Positions 37,469-48,406 are shown, counted from the stretch's first letter. The stretch is DNA of 64,000 nucleotides from Polynucleobacter sp. UB-Tiil-W10 (GCF_018881605.1 NZ_JACVPZ010000001.1:1798001-1862000); one strand, 5' to 3'. Notes: generated by a model not told the origin, from the sequence alone. Numbers and translations: made by a program.

Positions 37469-37544
37469 GGGCGCTTAGCTCAGTTGGTAGAGCGTCTGCC
37501 TTACACGCAGAATGTCGGGAGTTCGAGCCTCTCAGCGCCCACCA
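37469..37544 (+). tRNA. tRNA-Val (anticodon UAC)
   Basis: 76 bases, acceptor GGGCGCT/AGCGCCC, anticodon stem TCTGC/GCAGA around loop CTTACAC (anticodon TAC), T loop TTCGAGC, encoded CCA. It lies between lon and the PpiD-like gene; the gene-free stretch 37363-37651 holds nothing else I can support. Confidence 0.96.
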
Positions 37545-37651
37545 AATTATTACCTTCAATTTTCTTTGCGCCTACTCAGGCATTTCAATACCCAGCAGCT
37601 ACACCCCTAGTACACTCGTGGTATTGATATTTTTTACTAGCGAATCTTTAC

Positions 37652-39115
37652 ATGTTTGATACCGTCCGTAAGCACCAACGAATTCTGCAGCTTGTATTAC
37701 TGCTCTTGATCGTTCCGTCTTTTGCATTTTTTGGAATCTCAAGCTATTCCAGTTTTCTAGATAAAGAGACTGATCTCGTCAAAATCAATGGCAAGCCGAT
37801 TACTGCTCAAGAGGTAGATTCTGCTGCAAAACGTCAAGCGGAGCGTGTTGGTGGGAATGCGCAGATCGCTCAAAGTCTACAATTTAGACAGGCTATTCTC
37901 AATGAGTTATTGCAGCAGCGTATTCTGGGATTTGCTGTAAATAATTTACATCTGCAGGTTGGTAAAGATGCTCTTGTAAAGAGCTTACAAAATATTCCAC
38001 AGATTCGTGCCCTCTACAAACAAGACGGTAGTTTTGATGACGCACGATTCAAACAGTTATTGGCTAGCAACGGTTTGAATGAAGAGCAGTTTTATGCAAG
38101 TCAGGCATATGATTTAAAGATTGGTCAATTCGTTAACTCTGTAGCGCGTACTGAAATTGGTAGCCCAAAGTTATCTGAAATTGTTTCAACGCTATATGAA
38201 GCTGAGCGACAAGTACAAGCCCTATCCTTTGATGCCAAAGATTATTTGTCCAAGGTAAGCCCTTCCCAAGAAGATCTTCAGACTTTCTATAACAGCAACG
38301 CCAAGCTCTTTGAGAGTCAGGAATACGTTGATGTTGAATACATTGTTCTTAAAGCAGACCCCAAAGAAGACGCCAAAGTATTTAGTGAAAAAGCAGATCA
38401 ATTTGCCAATATGACTTATGACCAGTCAGATAGCCTTAAGCCAGCTGCTGATAAATTAAAGTTGAATGTACAAACACAAAAGGGCGTCACTCGCTTTGGT
38501 GCAACAGGTGTGGCAAAAGATCACCCATTAGCCAATCCAAAAGTAGTTCAAGCATTGTTTGGCGATGAAGCTGTTAAGAACAAACGTAACATTGAAGCGG
38601 TACAGACATCTCCTGGTATTTTTGTTTCTGCTCGAGTGATCACTTTTCACCCTGCGCAAATTTTGCCGTACAAAGATGTTGCCGCAGAGGTCAAGCGACA
38701 AGTTTCTCAACGCATGGCTGAGAAGCTTGCGGTAAATGCTGCTGCTGAACGTTACGCTGCATTGGAAAAGGACCCTAAAAGCACTGCTGGATTTGCTAGC
38801 CCTACTTGGGTTTCTCGTAATAAGCCTGGAAACTTAGTTGGCGGAGCGCTAGATGATGTGATGTCCATCAATCCCGATAAATTTCCTGCACTTGTATCCG
38901 TTCAAAACCCCGGCATTGGCACGATCCTTTATCGCATTGACCAAGTGCGCCAACCCACAGGGTTGGATGCAAAGGTGCATAAAGCGCAAGCTCAACAGAT
39001 TCAGGCACTTGCTGCTCAGTCTGAATTCGCAGGTTTTATGGCTTACTGGCGTGATGTGGCTGGCGTTAAGGTGATTAACCCCCTGAAGCCTCCATCCTCT
39101 AGCTCAGGTAGTTAA
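37652..39115 (+). CDS. PpiD-like periplasmic chaperone (SurA_N family) lacking the parvulin domain
   Basis: 487 residues against about 620-640 for usual PpiD. The opening is typical of PpiD: cytoplasmic MFDTVRKHQRILQ, one membrane helix (LVLLLLIVPSFAFFGIS), then a SurA-like domain (VKINGKPITAQEVDSAAKRQAERVGG). The parvulin isomerase core (HILV, dFaxlAxxxS, GGdLGw, GyHIIkv) is missing: after YVDVEYIVLKADPKED the chain passes straight into the PpiD carboxyl region (PYKDVAAEVKRQVSQRMAEK). Its likely role is inner-membrane-anchored chaperone for secreted proteins near SecYEG without isomerase activity (inference). Following tRNA-Val, near lon, as in related genomes. Confidence 0.85.
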   Translation: MFDTVRKHQRILQLVLLLLIVPSFAFFGISSYSSFLDKETDLVKINGKPITAQEVDSAAKRQAERVGGNAQIAQSLQFRQAILNELLQQRILGFAVNNLHLQVGKDALVKSLQNIPQIRALYKQDGSFDDARFKQLLASNGLNEEQFYASQAYDLKIGQFVNSVARTEIGSPKLSEIVSTLYEAERQVQALSFDAKDYLSKVSPSQEDLQTFYNSNAKLFESQEYVDVEYIVLKADPKEDAKVFSEKADQFANMTYDQSDSLKPAADKLKLNVQTQKGVTRFGATGVAKDHPLANPKVVQALFGDEAVKNKRNIEAVQTSPGIFVSARVITFHPAQILPYKDVAAEVKRQVSQRMAEKLAVNAAAERYAALEKDPKSTAGFASPTWVSRNKPGNLVGGALDDVMSINPDKFPALVSVQNPGIGTILYRIDQVRQPTGLDAKVHKAQAQQIQALAAQSEFAGFMAYWRDVAGVKVINPLKPPSSSSGS

Positions 39116-39145
39116 GCTTAGGAGCTGGAGGCGCTTCCAAGTTCA

Positions 39146-39817
39146 TTATTTACTTTTAAGCATTATTTGATATGGGGCCATGGCGTCCCATACGTTTTTG
39201 TAGAGTATGACTTGCGCTTTTTCATTGGGATGCATGCGATCAGCTTGAAACAACGTGAGTTCAGAGGCAACACCCTTTAGAAAGAAGGGGAGTAGCTGAA
39301 CTTGCTCTTGACGAGCCAGCTTTGGAAATAATTCCTGAAATTGCTTGGTGTAATCATGTCCATAGTTTGGTGGAATTTGCATGCCAAATATGAGAACTTT
39401 TGCTCCAGAGTTCTTGCTCATCTGAATCATCTTACGTAAATTGTTTTCTGATTCCCTTATTGATAGCCCACGCAATGCATCATTTGCTCCTAGCTCCAAA
39501 AGAACAATTCCTGGCTTCTTTTGCTCTAAGAGCCTTGGCATTCTAGACAAGCCACCAGCACTTGTTTCGCCGCTAATGCTGGCATTAAAAATGATCCAAG
39601 GACTAGCGTCCCTGTGTAGCCGATCCTCTAGAAGCCTTACCCAGCCAGTCCCACGCGCTAAGCCATATTCTGCGGAAAGACTGTCACCCATCACTAAAAT
39701 AGTAGCGTTCGTCTGGGCCTGTGTGCCAAAGGGAATAAACAGGCAAAATAGAGCAAATGCCATTGATATGGCTCTTAGTTTTCTACTCAAGAAGCTCAAC
39801 CAAATAATTTGATTCAT
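39146..39817 (-). CDS. tesA: Periplasmic GDSL esterase / acyl-CoA thioesterase I (TesA-like)
   Basis: 223 residues from ATG 39817; ATG 39763 and TTG 39790 are alternatives. Signal peptide ends near TQAQ. SGNH hydrolase blocks: MGDSLSAEYGL with catalytic Ser, Gly in block II, GANDALRG, and DRMHPNEKAQ with the Asp/His pair. It hydrolyses acyl-CoA and esters in the periplasm. It is divergent from ybbA, as in E. coli. If the ATG at 39817 is right, the two start codons are two bases apart. Confidence 0.88.
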   Translation of the reverse strand: MNQIIWLSFLSRKLRAISMAFALFCLFIPFGTQAQTNATILVMGDSLSAEYGLARGTGWVRLLEDRLHRDASPWIIFNASISGETSAGGLSRMPRLLEQKKPGIVLLELGANDALRGLSIRESENNLRKMIQMSKNSGAKVLIFGMQIPPNYGHDYTKQFQELFPKLARQEQVQLLPFFLKGVASELTLFQADRMHPNEKAQVILYKNVWDAMAPYQIMLKSK

Positions 39818-39819
39818 TT

Positions 39820-40494
39820 ATGAGTATTCCAGTAAAGGTCCTTAGTGCGATACACCTAGGTAAACACGTTTTATCTAGCGATGGATCCTTAACTATTTTG
39901 CACGACATTAGCTTTGATGTCTGTGAGGGCGAAAGTATTGCTATAACAGGCGCCTCTGGCTCTGGGAAAAGTACTTTGCTTGGTCTCTTAGCGGGCTTGG
40001 ATACTCCAACTAGCGGGCATGTTGAATTAGACAAACATAACCTGAACCAGTTAGATGAGGATGGACGGGCTAAGTTACGGGGTCAAAAGGTGGGATTTGT
40101 ATTTCAATCCTTTCAATTGCTCCCACATTTAACAGCCCTTGAAAATGTGATGCTTCCAGCTGAGCTCAATGGCCTAAAAATGGCCAAAGAAAATGCGCTG
40201 TTATGTCTAGAGCAAGTGGGTTTAGGTGATCGTGCCAATCATTTCCCCAAAACCCTCTCCGGCGGGGAGCAACAGCGGGTTGCCCTAGCAAGGGCCTTCA
40301 TCATGAAACCTGCCATTCTTTTTGCAGATGAGCCCACTGGCAGTCTGGATGAGGTTAGTGGAAACCGTGTTATTGAGCTACTTTTTGAGCTAAATCGGGC
40401 CAACCACTCAACCCTTGTTTTGGTGACCCATGACCAGACCTTGGCTGATCGGTGTCAGCGGCAATTACACCTTCAGGGCGGACGATTGCTGTAG
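39820..40494 (+). CDS. ybbA: ABC transporter ATP-binding protein, YbbA/LolD type
   Basis: 224 residues, a complete ATPase: Walker A GASGSGKST, Q-loop VGFVFQSFQLLPHLTALENVMLP, signature LSGGEQQRVALARA, Walker B AILFADEPTGSLD, switch His in LVTHD. The MacB/LolD-type family works with FtsX-like permeases. In E. coli ybbA is divergent from tesA and followed by the permease gene ybbP; here tesA is in place but the next gene is purL, so the permease is missing from this site. LolD is possible by sequence, but the tesA neighbour favours YbbA. Confidence 0.82.
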   Translation: MSIPVKVLSAIHLGKHVLSSDGSLTILHDISFDVCEGESIAITGASGSGKSTLLGLLAGLDTPTSGHVELDKHNLNQLDEDGRAKLRGQKVGFVFQSFQLLPHLTALENVMLPAELNGLKMAKENALLCLEQVGLGDRANHFPKTLSGGEQQRVALARAFIMKPAILFADEPTGSLDEVSGNRVIELLFELNRANHSTLVLVTHDQTLADRCQRQLHLQGGRLL

Positions 40495-40515
40495 GCAAAA
40501 CCTTATAATCTAGGG

Positions 40516-43500
40516 ATGTCTTTTTTCCACTTTTTGCCTGGCGCTGATGCGCTTTCCCCCTTCCGCCAACAGCGACTTTTAGCTACTTTGGCAGCACAAG
40601 GGGTTGATCTTGAGTCTATCGAAGCTCAATACATCCATTTCATCTGGTCTGATGCTGAGCTTAGCTCTCGCAATCAAGAGATTTTGGCTAGCTTGTTGAC
40701 CTACGGTCAGCCTTTTCATTCCAAAATCAACCCAGGTAAGTCTTGGTTTGCAAAAGATAAGTCAGAGGGGCAGGGCGCTATCGTCATTCCTCGGCTGGGA
40801 ACAGTTTCTCCGTGGGCAAGTAAAGCCACGGATATTGCCCGTCAATGCAATCTAGATATTCTGCGTCTTGAGCGTGGCGTTCAATTTGCTTGGAAAAGTA
40901 AAAAAGCACTTACCGCAGACCAAAAACAATTCGTGCTCGCAGCAGTTCATGATCGAATGACTGAGGCGGTGATTGAGTCAATTGAAGGCGCTAATGCGCT
41001 ATATCAATCTTTAGAAGATAGGCCTTTGGCCCGCATCCTTGTGATGACTGAGGGTAGAGCGGCCCTAGATAAGGCCAACCAGGAATTGGGTCTTGCCTTA
41101 TCCGATGATGAGGTTGCATACCTTGCAGAAAATTTTACTCGACTGCAACGCAACCCATCTGATGTTGAGTTGATTATGTTCGCACAGGCAAATAGCGAGC
41201 ATTGCCGTCACAAGATTTTTAATTCTAGCTGGACGATTGATGGCGACGATCAAGAGCGTTCTTTGTTCGCCATGATTCGCAATACCCACCAATTGCAACC
41301 GGAAGGAACGATTGTTGCTTATTCCGATAACTCAGCCGTTATGGTTGGTTGTGAGGCAGAAACTTGGGTACCTCAGGGCGACCATCACCGCTATGAAAAA
41401 GATACACGCTTAGTTCACACTTTAATGAAGGTGGAGACTCATAACCACCCAACAGCGATTGCTCCATTTCCTGGAGCATCTACAGGTGCTGGTGGTGAGA
41501 TCCGTGATGAGGGTGCAACTGGCATAGGCGGACGCCCTAAAGCGGGCCTTACCGGCTTCTCAGTCTCAAATCTGAACATTCCTGGCACTGACCTTCCTTG
41601 GGAGGGCGAGCAATACGGTAAGCCTGAACGTATTGCTACCCCATTACAAATCATGATTGATGGTCCATTGGGTGGGGCGGCATTTAATAATGAATTTGGT
41701 CGTCCAATCTTGGGCGGGTATTTCAGGGTCTTTGAGCAAACTTTAGATGGCACGCGTCGCGGTTATCACAAGCCCATCATGATTGCTGGTGGTATCGGTA
41801 GCATCGATTCTATTCATACTGAGAAAAAAGCAATTCAATCAGGGCATCTATTGATTCAACTTGGTGGTCCCGGCATGCGCATTGGCATGGGCGGAGCTAC
41901 TGGCAGTTCTGTAGCAACCGGTACCAATACTGCTGATCTTGATTTTGATTCTGTACAACGTGGCAATCCTGAAATGGAACGCCGCGCTCAAGAAGTGATC
42001 AACGCATGTCGCGCTTTAGGTGACAATAATCCAATCGTTTCTATTCATGACGTCGGCGCAGGCGGATTGTCTAATGCCTTCCCTGAGCTTGCTGATGGTG
42101 CTGGGCTAGGTGCAAAATTTAAATTGCGCAACGTGCCCCTTGAAGAAAGCGGGATGAGTCCTGCAGAGATTTGGTGCAATGAGTCTCAAGAGCGTTATGT
42201 TCTAGCAATTGATCAAAAAGATTTAAACCTCTTCAAGTCTTTTTGCGAACGTGAGCGCTGTCCCTTTGCGGTAGTGGGTGAAGCAACTGCAGAACGTCAA
42301 TTGCAATTAAGTGACTCAAAGCAAGCTCCTAACGATGATGCAGCCTTACCAATTGATATGCCTATGGAAGTATTGCTAGGTAAACCTCCAAAGATGCATC
42401 GCAATGTCACAAGGGTGGCACAAGAATTTAAAGAATTGGATGTTACTGATGCTGACCTAGCACAATCGATTGCCTGGGTGCTACAACAACCTACTGTAGC
42501 TAGCAAATCATTCTTGATTACGATTGGCGACCGGACTGTGGGTGGTTTGAATGCTCGAGATCAGTTTGTCGGCCCATGGCAGGTTCCTGTAGCTGATTGT
42601 GCTGTCACCTTGATGGATTACAGGGGTTATCGTGGCGAGGCAATGTCGATGGGGGAGAGAGCTCCATTAGCAGTGATCGATGCTCCGGCTGCAGCCCGAA
42701 TGGCGGTAGGTGAAGCAATCACCAATCTCTTGGCTGCAGATATATCTAGTTTGGAAAGTGTAAAACTCTCTGCTAACTGGATGGCAGCATGTGGTGCTCC
42801 CGGTGAAGATGCCAAGTTGTATGACTCTGTCAAAGCAATAGGGATGGAATTGTGCCCAGCTCTTGGCGTCTCGATTCCAGTTGGTAAAGATTCTTTGTCA
42901 ATGTCTACCGCATGGCAAGTTGGTAACGAAGCCAAAAAAGTGGTTGCTCCAGTTTCCTTAATTATTTCTGCTTTTGCATCAGTGCAGGATGCACGTAAAA
43001 CTTTAACTCCTCTTTTGAAGTTAAAGGCTAAGGATGGCTCTCCTCAGGAGACCGAACTTATTCTGATTGACCTGGGTCGTGGCAAGAATCGTATGGCTGG
43101 CAGTATTTTGGCCCAAGTGCTCGATCAATCTGGAAAGTTGGCTCCCGATATTGATCATCCTGAAGATCTCAAAGCATTGGCTGCTGCGATTATTCAGTTG
43201 CGTAACGAAGATAAGCTCTTGGCCTATCACGACCGCTCAGATGGTGGTTTACTGGCATGCGCTGCTGAAATGGCTTTTGCTTCCCACTGTGGAATTTCGC
43301 TAAACGTAGACATGATTGCGATGGATGTAGGGCAAGAGCCTGATTATGGCGATGCTAAAAATTGGGCACAACAGATATCTGGTCGTCGCCATGAGCAAAC
43401 CATGCGTGCTCTATTTAATGAAGAGTTGGGCGCAGTGATTCAGGTTCGTAAAGCTGATCGCGATGCCGTATTTGCAGTATTGAGAAAATTAGGCTTAAGT

Positions 43501-44553
43501 GCGTTTAGCCATGTAATTGGGAAGCCAAATACAAATGGCCGTATAGAAATTTGGAGTGATGCCAAAAATATATTTGCTGAACCACGTGAGTTACTGCAAA
43601 AGTTGTGGACGAACACCAGCTATCAAATTGCGCGTCTTCGTGATAATCCTGCTTGTGCCGATAGTGAATTTTCATTATTGGACAACGTAGCTGATGTGGG
43701 CATGAGTCCAAAGCTGACTTTTGATGCATCAGAAGATATAGCGGCACCTTATATTTCTAAAAATGCACGACCTAAAGTGGCAATCTTGCGCGAGCAAGGT
43801 GTTAATTCCCACGTAGAGATGGCGTATTCCGTTAATTGGGCTGGATTCGATAGTTACGACGTCCATATGTCTGATCTGCTTAGCGGCAAAGCGAAGCTAG
43901 ATGACTTTAGGGGTTTGATTGCTTGTGGTGGCTTTAGTTATGGGGATGTATTAGGTGCTGGTGAAGGCTGGGCTAAGACCATCTTATTTAATCAGCAATT
44001 ACGTGATCAGTTTTCAGCATTCTTTAATCGCCAAGAGAGTTTTGCATTAGGTGTTTGCAACGGCTGTCAAATGATGAGCAATCTTTCCGGAATTATTCCA
44101 GGTGCAGAAGCTTGGCCCAAATTTACCCGTAATCAATCAGAGCAATACGAGGCTCGCTTGGTGATGGCAGAAGTCATGGCTTCTCCATCAATCTTTACAC
44201 AAGGTATGGAAGGCAGCCAGATTCCTATTGCTATTGCCCACGGCGAAGGATTTGCCAACTTTAGTCAACAAGGCAATTTAGAGCAGATCCAAAATGGTGG
44301 CTTGGCTTCATTCCGTTTTGTAGATCACCAAGGAAATCCAACTGAAACCTATCCGATGAATCCCAATGGATCGCCTGGAGGATTGACTGGCGTTACTACG
44401 CCAGATGGTCGCTTTATGGTCATGATGCCGCACCCAGAGCGTGTTTTTAGAGCTGCACAGATGAGCTGGTGCCCACCAGAATGGCTTGATACGCCTGATG
44501 GTGCAAGCCCATGGTTGCGTCTATTCCGTAATGCTCGTCGTTGGGCTAATTAA
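40516..44553 (+). CDS. purL: Phosphoribosylformylglycinamidine synthase
   Basis: 1345 residues, the large single-chain form of gammaproteobacteria and betaproteobacteria. Amino domain, FGAM synthase halves ([38 protein letters not shown]) and a carboxyl class I glutaminase with Cys in [14 protein letters not shown] and the His/Glu pair in MPHPERVF. It converts FGAR to FGAM in purine synthesis using glutamine and ATP. It begins 21 bases after ybbA and is followed closely by a spermidine-synthase-like gene. Confidence 0.96.
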   Translation: MSFFHFLPGADALSPFRQQRLLATLAAQGVDLESIEAQYIHFIWSDAELSSRNQEILASLLTYGQPFHSKINPGKSWFAKDKSEGQGAIVIPRLGTVSPWASKATDIARQCNLDILRLERGVQFAWKSKKALTADQKQFVLAAVHDRMTEAVIESIEGANALYQSLEDRPLARILVMTEGRAALDKANQELGLALSDDEVAYLAENFTRLQRNPSDVELIMFAQANSEHCRHKIFNSSWTIDGDDQERSLFAMIRNTHQLQPEGTIVAYSDNSAVMVGCEAETWVPQGDHHRYEKDTRLVHTLMKVETHNHPTAIAPFPGASTGAGGEIRDEGATGIGGRPKAGLTGFSVSNLNIPGTDLPWEGEQYGKPERIATPLQIMIDGPLGGAAFNNEFGRPILGGYFRVFEQTLDGTRRGYHKPIMIAGGIGSIDSIHTEKKAIQSGHLLIQLGGPGMRIGMGGATGSSVATGTNTADLDFDSVQRGNPEMERRAQEVINACRALGDNNPIVSIHDVGAGGLSNAFPELADGAGLGAKFKLRNVPLEESGMSPAEIWCNESQERYVLAIDQKDLNLFKSFCERERCPFAVVGEATAERQLQLSDSKQAPNDDAALPIDMPMEVLLGKPPKMHRNVTRVAQEFKELDVTDADLAQSIAWVLQQPTVASKSFLITIGDRTVGGLNARDQFVGPWQVPVADCAVTLMDYRGYRGEAMSMGERAPLAVIDAPAAARMAVGEAITNLLAADISSLESVKLSANWMAACGAPGEDAKLYDSVKAIGMELCPALGVSIPVGKDSLSMSTAWQVGNEAKKVVAPVSLIISAFASVQDARKTLTPLLKLKAKDGSPQETELILIDLGRGKNRMAGSILAQVLDQSGKLAPDIDHPEDLKALAAAIIQLRNEDKLLAYHDRSDGGLLACAAEMAFASHCGISLNVDMIAMDVGQEPDYGDAKNWAQQISGRRHEQTMRALFNEELGAVIQVRKADRDAVFAVLRKLGLSAFSHVIGKPNTNGRIEIWSDAKNIFAEPRELLQKLWTNTSYQIARLRDNPACADSEFSLLDNVADVGMSPKLTFDASEDIAAPYISKNARPKVAILREQGVNSHVEMAYSVNWAGFDSYDVHMSDLLSGKAKLDDFRGLIACGGFSYGDVLGAGEGWAKTILFNQQLRDQFSAFFNRQESFALGVCNGCQMMSNLSGIIPGAEAWPKFTRNQSEQYEARLVMAEVMASPSIFTQGMEGSQIPIAIAHGEGFANFSQQGNLEQIQNGGLASFRFVDHQGNPTETYPMNPNGSPGGLTGVTTPDGRFMVMMPHPERVFRAAQMSWCPPEWLDTPDGASPWLRLFRNARRWAN

Positions 44554-44572
44554 GTTGTCTACCGAAGAGCTA

Positions 44573-45328
44573 ATGGAGGCAGTTACTTTTTCTGAAAGTG
44601 GCGGTATTCGCTATCTTCATTTTGGTACCGAATTAATTCAGGGGGCAATGCGTTTGCGTGACCCCGATGAGATTTACCTCGAGTACAACCAGCAAATGAT
44701 GGCTTGGTTACTATTTTTAGAGACAAAGCCTGGGATGCGGATTGCGCAACTTGGCCTAGGCACGGGGGCGCTAACCAAGTTTCAGCATCGTTATTGCCCT
44801 GCTGTTAAAACTACCGTGGTGGAACTAAATCCAGCGGTAATTGTTTCTGCCAGATCGATGTTTTTTACACCTGACGATGATCGCAGACTTGAAACTCTGC
44901 AAACTGATGCCAAATTTTTTGTTCAAAACAAAAAATATACGGAACAGTTTGATGCAGTTCAGGTGGATTTATATGATGCGATCTGTGATGGACCATCAGC
45001 GAGCTCCTTAGATTTCTATAAAGGTTGCTACAACCTTCTTAAGGGGCCGGGAGTGATGACGGTAAATCTTTTTTCAAGGCATAAGAGCTTTGACTTGAAC
45101 CTCAAGAACATCTGTGAAGCTTTTGATAATAGGGTTCTTTTATTTCCTGAGTCCCATGATTGCAACGTTGTGGCGATTGCGTTTAAGGGTCCTAAACTTG
45201 AGGCGGAGTGGAAGGATGTGTCCAAGAGAGCAAAACTCATTCTTGAAAAGACAGGCCTTCCAACGAACAAGTGGATTTCTGGGATTAGTCGTGAAAATGC
45301 CCGCCAAGAGAATAAGCTTTCGATTTGA
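44573..45328 (+). CDS. Spermidine synthase-like protein (Rossmann methyltransferase fold)
   Basis: 251 residues from ATG 44573; a TTG at 44555, one base after the purL stop, would add six residues. The SAM/dcSAM-binding motif is AQLGLGTGALTKF, followed by VVELNPAVI and DAVQVDLYDAI, which fit the spermidine synthase superfamily. The catalytic Asp of true SpeE (in a (G)GGDG...E/D context) is not clear, and the amino-terminal strand domain is short, so it may be a non-aminopropyl relative. It is probably co-transcribed with purL and ends at a strong terminator. Confidence 0.75.
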   Translation: MEAVTFSESGGIRYLHFGTELIQGAMRLRDPDEIYLEYNQQMMAWLLFLETKPGMRIAQLGLGTGALTKFQHRYCPAVKTTVVELNPAVIVSARSMFFTPDDDRRLETLQTDAKFFVQNKKYTEQFDAVQVDLYDAICDGPSASSLDFYKGCYNLLKGPGVMTVNLFSRHKSFDLNLKNICEAFDNRVLLFPESHDCNVVAIAFKGPKLEAEWKDVSKRAKLILEKTGLPTNKWISGISRENARQENKLSI

Positions 45329-45351
45329 GGTAAGCCGAGATTCTAGAAAAG

Positions 45352-45381
45352 AAAAAGGCGATCATTAGATCGCCTTTTTTT
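45352..45381. terminator. Intrinsic terminator, likely bidirectional
   Basis: AAAAAGGCGATC, loop ATTA, GATCGCCTTTTT with a further T run: a perfect 12-bp stem. It lies between the spermidine-synthase-like gene and the convergent acnB end at 45421 and can serve both. Confidence 0.92.
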
Positions 45382-45420
45382 GTTTCCTCGGCCCGGTTAA
45401 AGACTGAGGCTTATAGCCAA

Positions 45421-48006
45421 TTAAACCGTTACAGTATCTGCAACATCGCTAAATGACTTGAGCTTGTCAAAACTCATGTATTTATAAACTTCACCAGCTT
45501 TAGAATCGAGAGCCTTTACTTGCTCCAAATATTCTGCAGGAGTAGGTAGGCGACCCAAGAGGGCGGCAACAGAGGCCAGCTCAGCAGAAGCTAAATACAC
45601 GCGAGTATCAATACCTAAGCGATTAGGGAAGTTCCGTGTTGAGGTCGATACAGCTGTTGAGCCCTTGCGGATCTGCGCTTGGTTGCCCATGCAAAGTGAA
45701 CAGCCTGGGCTTTCCATGCGGGCACCAGCTGCGCCTAACATGCCGTAGTAACCTTCTTCCATCAAAACCATAGCGTCCATTTTGGTTGGAGGTGCAACCC
45801 ATAAACGGGTTGGCATATCTTTCTTGCCTTGCAATACCTGACCAGCCGCACGGAAGTGACCGATATTGGTCATGCATGAACCAATAAACACTTCATCAAT
45901 CTTATCGCCAGCAACTTCTGACAATACTTTGACGTCATCTGGATCGTTAGGGCATGCAAGGATAGGTTCTTTGATTTCATCGATATTGATTTCAATGATC
46001 TCTGCATAGTCAGCATTCGCATCAGCCTTGAGAAGTTGTGGATTAGCAATCCAAGCTTCCATCGCTTTGATGCGGCGGCCAAGGGTGCGCTTATCTTCGT
46101 AACCATTAGCAATCATCCACTTCATCAAAGTGATATTAGATTGCATGTACTCAATAATCGGCTCTTTATTTAGGTGAACTGTGCAGCCACCTGCTGAGCG
46201 CTCAGCAGAAGCATCAGATAATTCAAATGCTTGCTCAACTTTCAGATCGGGTAGACCTTCAATCTCAAGAATACGACCTGAGAAAATATTCTTCTTACCT
46301 TGTTTTTCAACAGTCAACAAACCTTTTTTGATTGCATACAAAGGGATTGCATTTACGAGATCACGCAAGGTGATGCCTGGCTGCATCTTGCCTTTGAAAC
46401 GTATCAATACAGACTCCGGCATATCCAATGGCATCACCCCAGTCGCGGCCGCGAAAGCAACTAAGCCAGAGCCCGCAGGAAAGGAAATACCAATTGGGAA
46501 ACGTGTATGGCTATCGCCACCAGTTCCACAGGTATCCGGCAGGAGTAAGCGATTCAACCAGCTATGGATCACGCCATCACCTGGACGCAAGGCAACACCA
46601 CCGCGATTCGTCATGAATGGTGGCAACTCATGTTGAGTGCGAATATCTACAGGCTTAGGATAGGCAGAGGTGTGACAGAACGACTGCATTACGAGATCAG
46701 AAGAGAAGCCAAGGCAAGCCAAGTCTTTTAACTCATCACGGGTCATAGGACCTGTGGTGTCTTGTGAACCAACAGTAGTCATATGCGGCTCGCAGTAAGT
46801 ACCAGGGCGAACGCCTTGGCCTTCTGGTAAGCCACATGCGCGACCAACCATCTTTTGAGCCAAACTAAAGCCTTTTTTGTTATCCACGGGATTAACGGGT
46901 AAGCGGAATTCTGTAGAAGCAGGCAAACCAAGAGCAGCACGTGCTTTAGCAGTTAGTCCACGACCAATAATCAGAGGAATACGACCACCAGCACGCACTT
47001 CATCCAAAATCACTGGAGATTTCAATGAAAAGTTAGTGATTTCGTTACCATTTTTAAATACTTTACCTTCGTATGGGCGCAGTTCAATTTCATCGCCCAT
47101 ATTCATCTGGGAAACATCGAGCTCAATTGGTAATGCGCCTGAATCTTCCATCGTGTTGAAGAAGATAGGGGCAATATTCGTCCCTAAGCACACGCCACCA
47201 AAACGCTTGTTTGGTACAAAGGGAATATCTTGACCCGTCCACCAGAGAACTGAGTTCGTAGCGGATTTACGTGAAGAACCTGTACCAACCACATCACCAA
47301 CGTAGGCAATTTGATTGCCTTTTTTCTGGAGGGCGGCAATTTGTTTCATTGGGCCGCGAACACCAGTCTCATCAGGCTCAATGCCAGGACGAGGGTTCTT
47401 GAGCATGATCGTGGCATGCAGTGGAATATCAGGACGACTCCAGGCATCTGGTGCAGGGGAGAGATCGTCGGTATTCGTTTCACCGGTTACCTTGAAAACA
47501 GTGAGTTTCATGCTTTCTGGAACTGCAGGACGGCTAGTAAACCACTCAGCATTTGCCCAGCTCTGCATTACGGCTTTTGCATTCGCATTGCCTTTTTCAG
47601 CAAGTTCTTGAACGTCGTTGAAGTAATCAAACATCAAGAGTGTTTTCTTGAGTGCTTCAGCAGCTGCCGCACCACATTCTGCGTCAGCAAGGAGTTCTAC
47701 TAATGGTTTGATGTTGTAGCCACCAAGCATTGTTCCCAATAATTCCGTAGCGCGTACGCGAGAAATCAATGGTGATTTCTCAGTGCCTTTAGCGATTGCA
47801 TCTAGAAATTCAGCCTTGACTTTTGCGGCCTCATCAACGCCCGCAGGTACTCGGTTTGTAATTAATTCCACTAGTTCAGCTTCTTTGCCAGCTGGCGGAT
47901 TTTTTAACAATTTAACCAACTCAGCAGTTTGATCTTTGGTTAAGGGTAAGGCTGGAATTCCAAGAGCTGCGCGTTCGGCAACTAGGGCGTTATAGGCTTC
48001 TAACAT
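45421..48006 (-). CDS. acnB: Aconitate hydratase B / 2-methylisocitrate dehydratase
   Basis: 861 residues, normal for AcnB. HEAT-like amino domain ([22 protein letters not shown]), swivelling domain next, and the cluster Cys residues in [11 protein letters not shown] and CSLCMGNQ near the carboxyl end, the reversed domain order that marks AcnB. It isomerises citrate and can act on 2-methylisocitrate. It stands alone, facing a bidirectional terminator; on the minus strand a TATAAT lies at 48074-48079, about 70 bases upstream of the ATG, a fair -10. Confidence 0.96.
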   Translation of the reverse strand: MLEAYNALVAERAALGIPALPLTKDQTAELVKLLKNPPAGKEAELVELITNRVPAGVDEAAKVKAEFLDAIAKGTEKSPLISRVRATELLGTMLGGYNIKPLVELLADAECGAAAAEALKKTLLMFDYFNDVQELAEKGNANAKAVMQSWANAEWFTSRPAVPESMKLTVFKVTGETNTDDLSPAPDAWSRPDIPLHATIMLKNPRPGIEPDETGVRGPMKQIAALQKKGNQIAYVGDVVGTGSSRKSATNSVLWWTGQDIPFVPNKRFGGVCLGTNIAPIFFNTMEDSGALPIELDVSQMNMGDEIELRPYEGKVFKNGNEITNFSLKSPVILDEVRAGGRIPLIIGRGLTAKARAALGLPASTEFRLPVNPVDNKKGFSLAQKMVGRACGLPEGQGVRPGTYCEPHMTTVGSQDTTGPMTRDELKDLACLGFSSDLVMQSFCHTSAYPKPVDIRTQHELPPFMTNRGGVALRPGDGVIHSWLNRLLLPDTCGTGGDSHTRFPIGISFPAGSGLVAFAAATGVMPLDMPESVLIRFKGKMQPGITLRDLVNAIPLYAIKKGLLTVEKQGKKNIFSGRILEIEGLPDLKVEQAFELSDASAERSAGGCTVHLNKEPIIEYMQSNITLMKWMIANGYEDKRTLGRRIKAMEAWIANPQLLKADANADYAEIIEINIDEIKEPILACPNDPDDVKVLSEVAGDKIDEVFIGSCMTNIGHFRAAGQVLQGKKDMPTRLWVAPPTKMDAMVLMEEGYYGMLGAAGARMESPGCSLCMGNQAQIRKGSTAVSTSTRNFPNRLGIDTRVYLASAELASVAALLGRLPTPAEYLEQVKALDSKAGEVYKYMSFDKLKSFSDVADTVTV

Positions 48007-48240
48007 TGTGTTTCCTATGAGGTAAAAGTGGTCAATAGAAAGGCCAAAAGGGAATTTTCTCCCGATTAGCTAAATTATAGTTGCTTATTTAAGTCTTATA
48101 TAAGAGTTTAAAGCTCAAAATTGACTCCAAAATAGGGCATTAAGTTAAAAATAAGGGTTTTTCCGCAAGCTTTCCTCGGGTTCGAGGTTTCGGTCATGCC
48201 TAATCCGCGCTGTTTACAGGATTTTCTCGTCCTTCATAGC
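48007..48240. other. Intergenic region upstream of acnB
   Basis: 234 bases, A+T-rich near acnB (minus-strand TATAAT at 48074-48079). The distal part has a small hairpin, CCTCG-GGTT-CGAGG at about 48174-48187. No open frame of note. It must hold the acnB promoter and the end of the upstream transcript from the DUF2147 pair; a small RNA is possible but unsupported. Confidence 0.4.
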
Positions 48241-48402
48241 CTATACCAGGGCAACCACCCAACCTATGAGGGACCAGCCTAAAAAGAGGTTTAGGGCAAA
48301 AATGGCCCCTGAATTAGCCCTTTTCTTGTTAAATGAGATGGCAAAGGGGAGAAAATAGAAAAGCGACAAAATCGTTATAAGCGTTGCGATTAGAAGACGC
48401 AT
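48241..48402 (-). CDS. Small membrane protein of the superinfection immunity family
   Basis: 53 residues, ATG at 48402. Two hydrophobic segments (LLIATLITILSLFYFLPFAI and AIFALNLFLGWSLIGWVVAL) separated by a Lys/Arg-rich turn. The NLFLGWSLIGWVVAL end is the signature of the superinfection immunity family (T4 Imm-like, PF14373). Such small proteins are common in chromosomes, with no proven phage role. It starts four bases after the DUF2147 gene stop, so the two form an operon. Confidence 0.8.
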   Translation of the reverse strand: MRLLIATLITILSLFYFLPFAISFNKKRANSGAIFALNLFLGWSLIGWVVALV

Positions 48403-48406
48403 CAGT

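Noticed and set aside
39116-39145. Possible terminator between the PpiD-like gene and tesA
   Set aside because: The imperfect pairing around GGAGGCGCTTCC is short and has no T run.
46181-46636. 151-codon open frame antisense to acnB
   Set aside because: No family resemblance, no ribosome binding site, fully inside the conserved acnB coding region.
48170-48190. tRNA T-arm-like stretch GGTTCGAGG near acnB
   Set aside because: No acceptor, D or anticodon arms surround it. It is a short hairpin, not a tRNA or tRNA remnant that can be supported.
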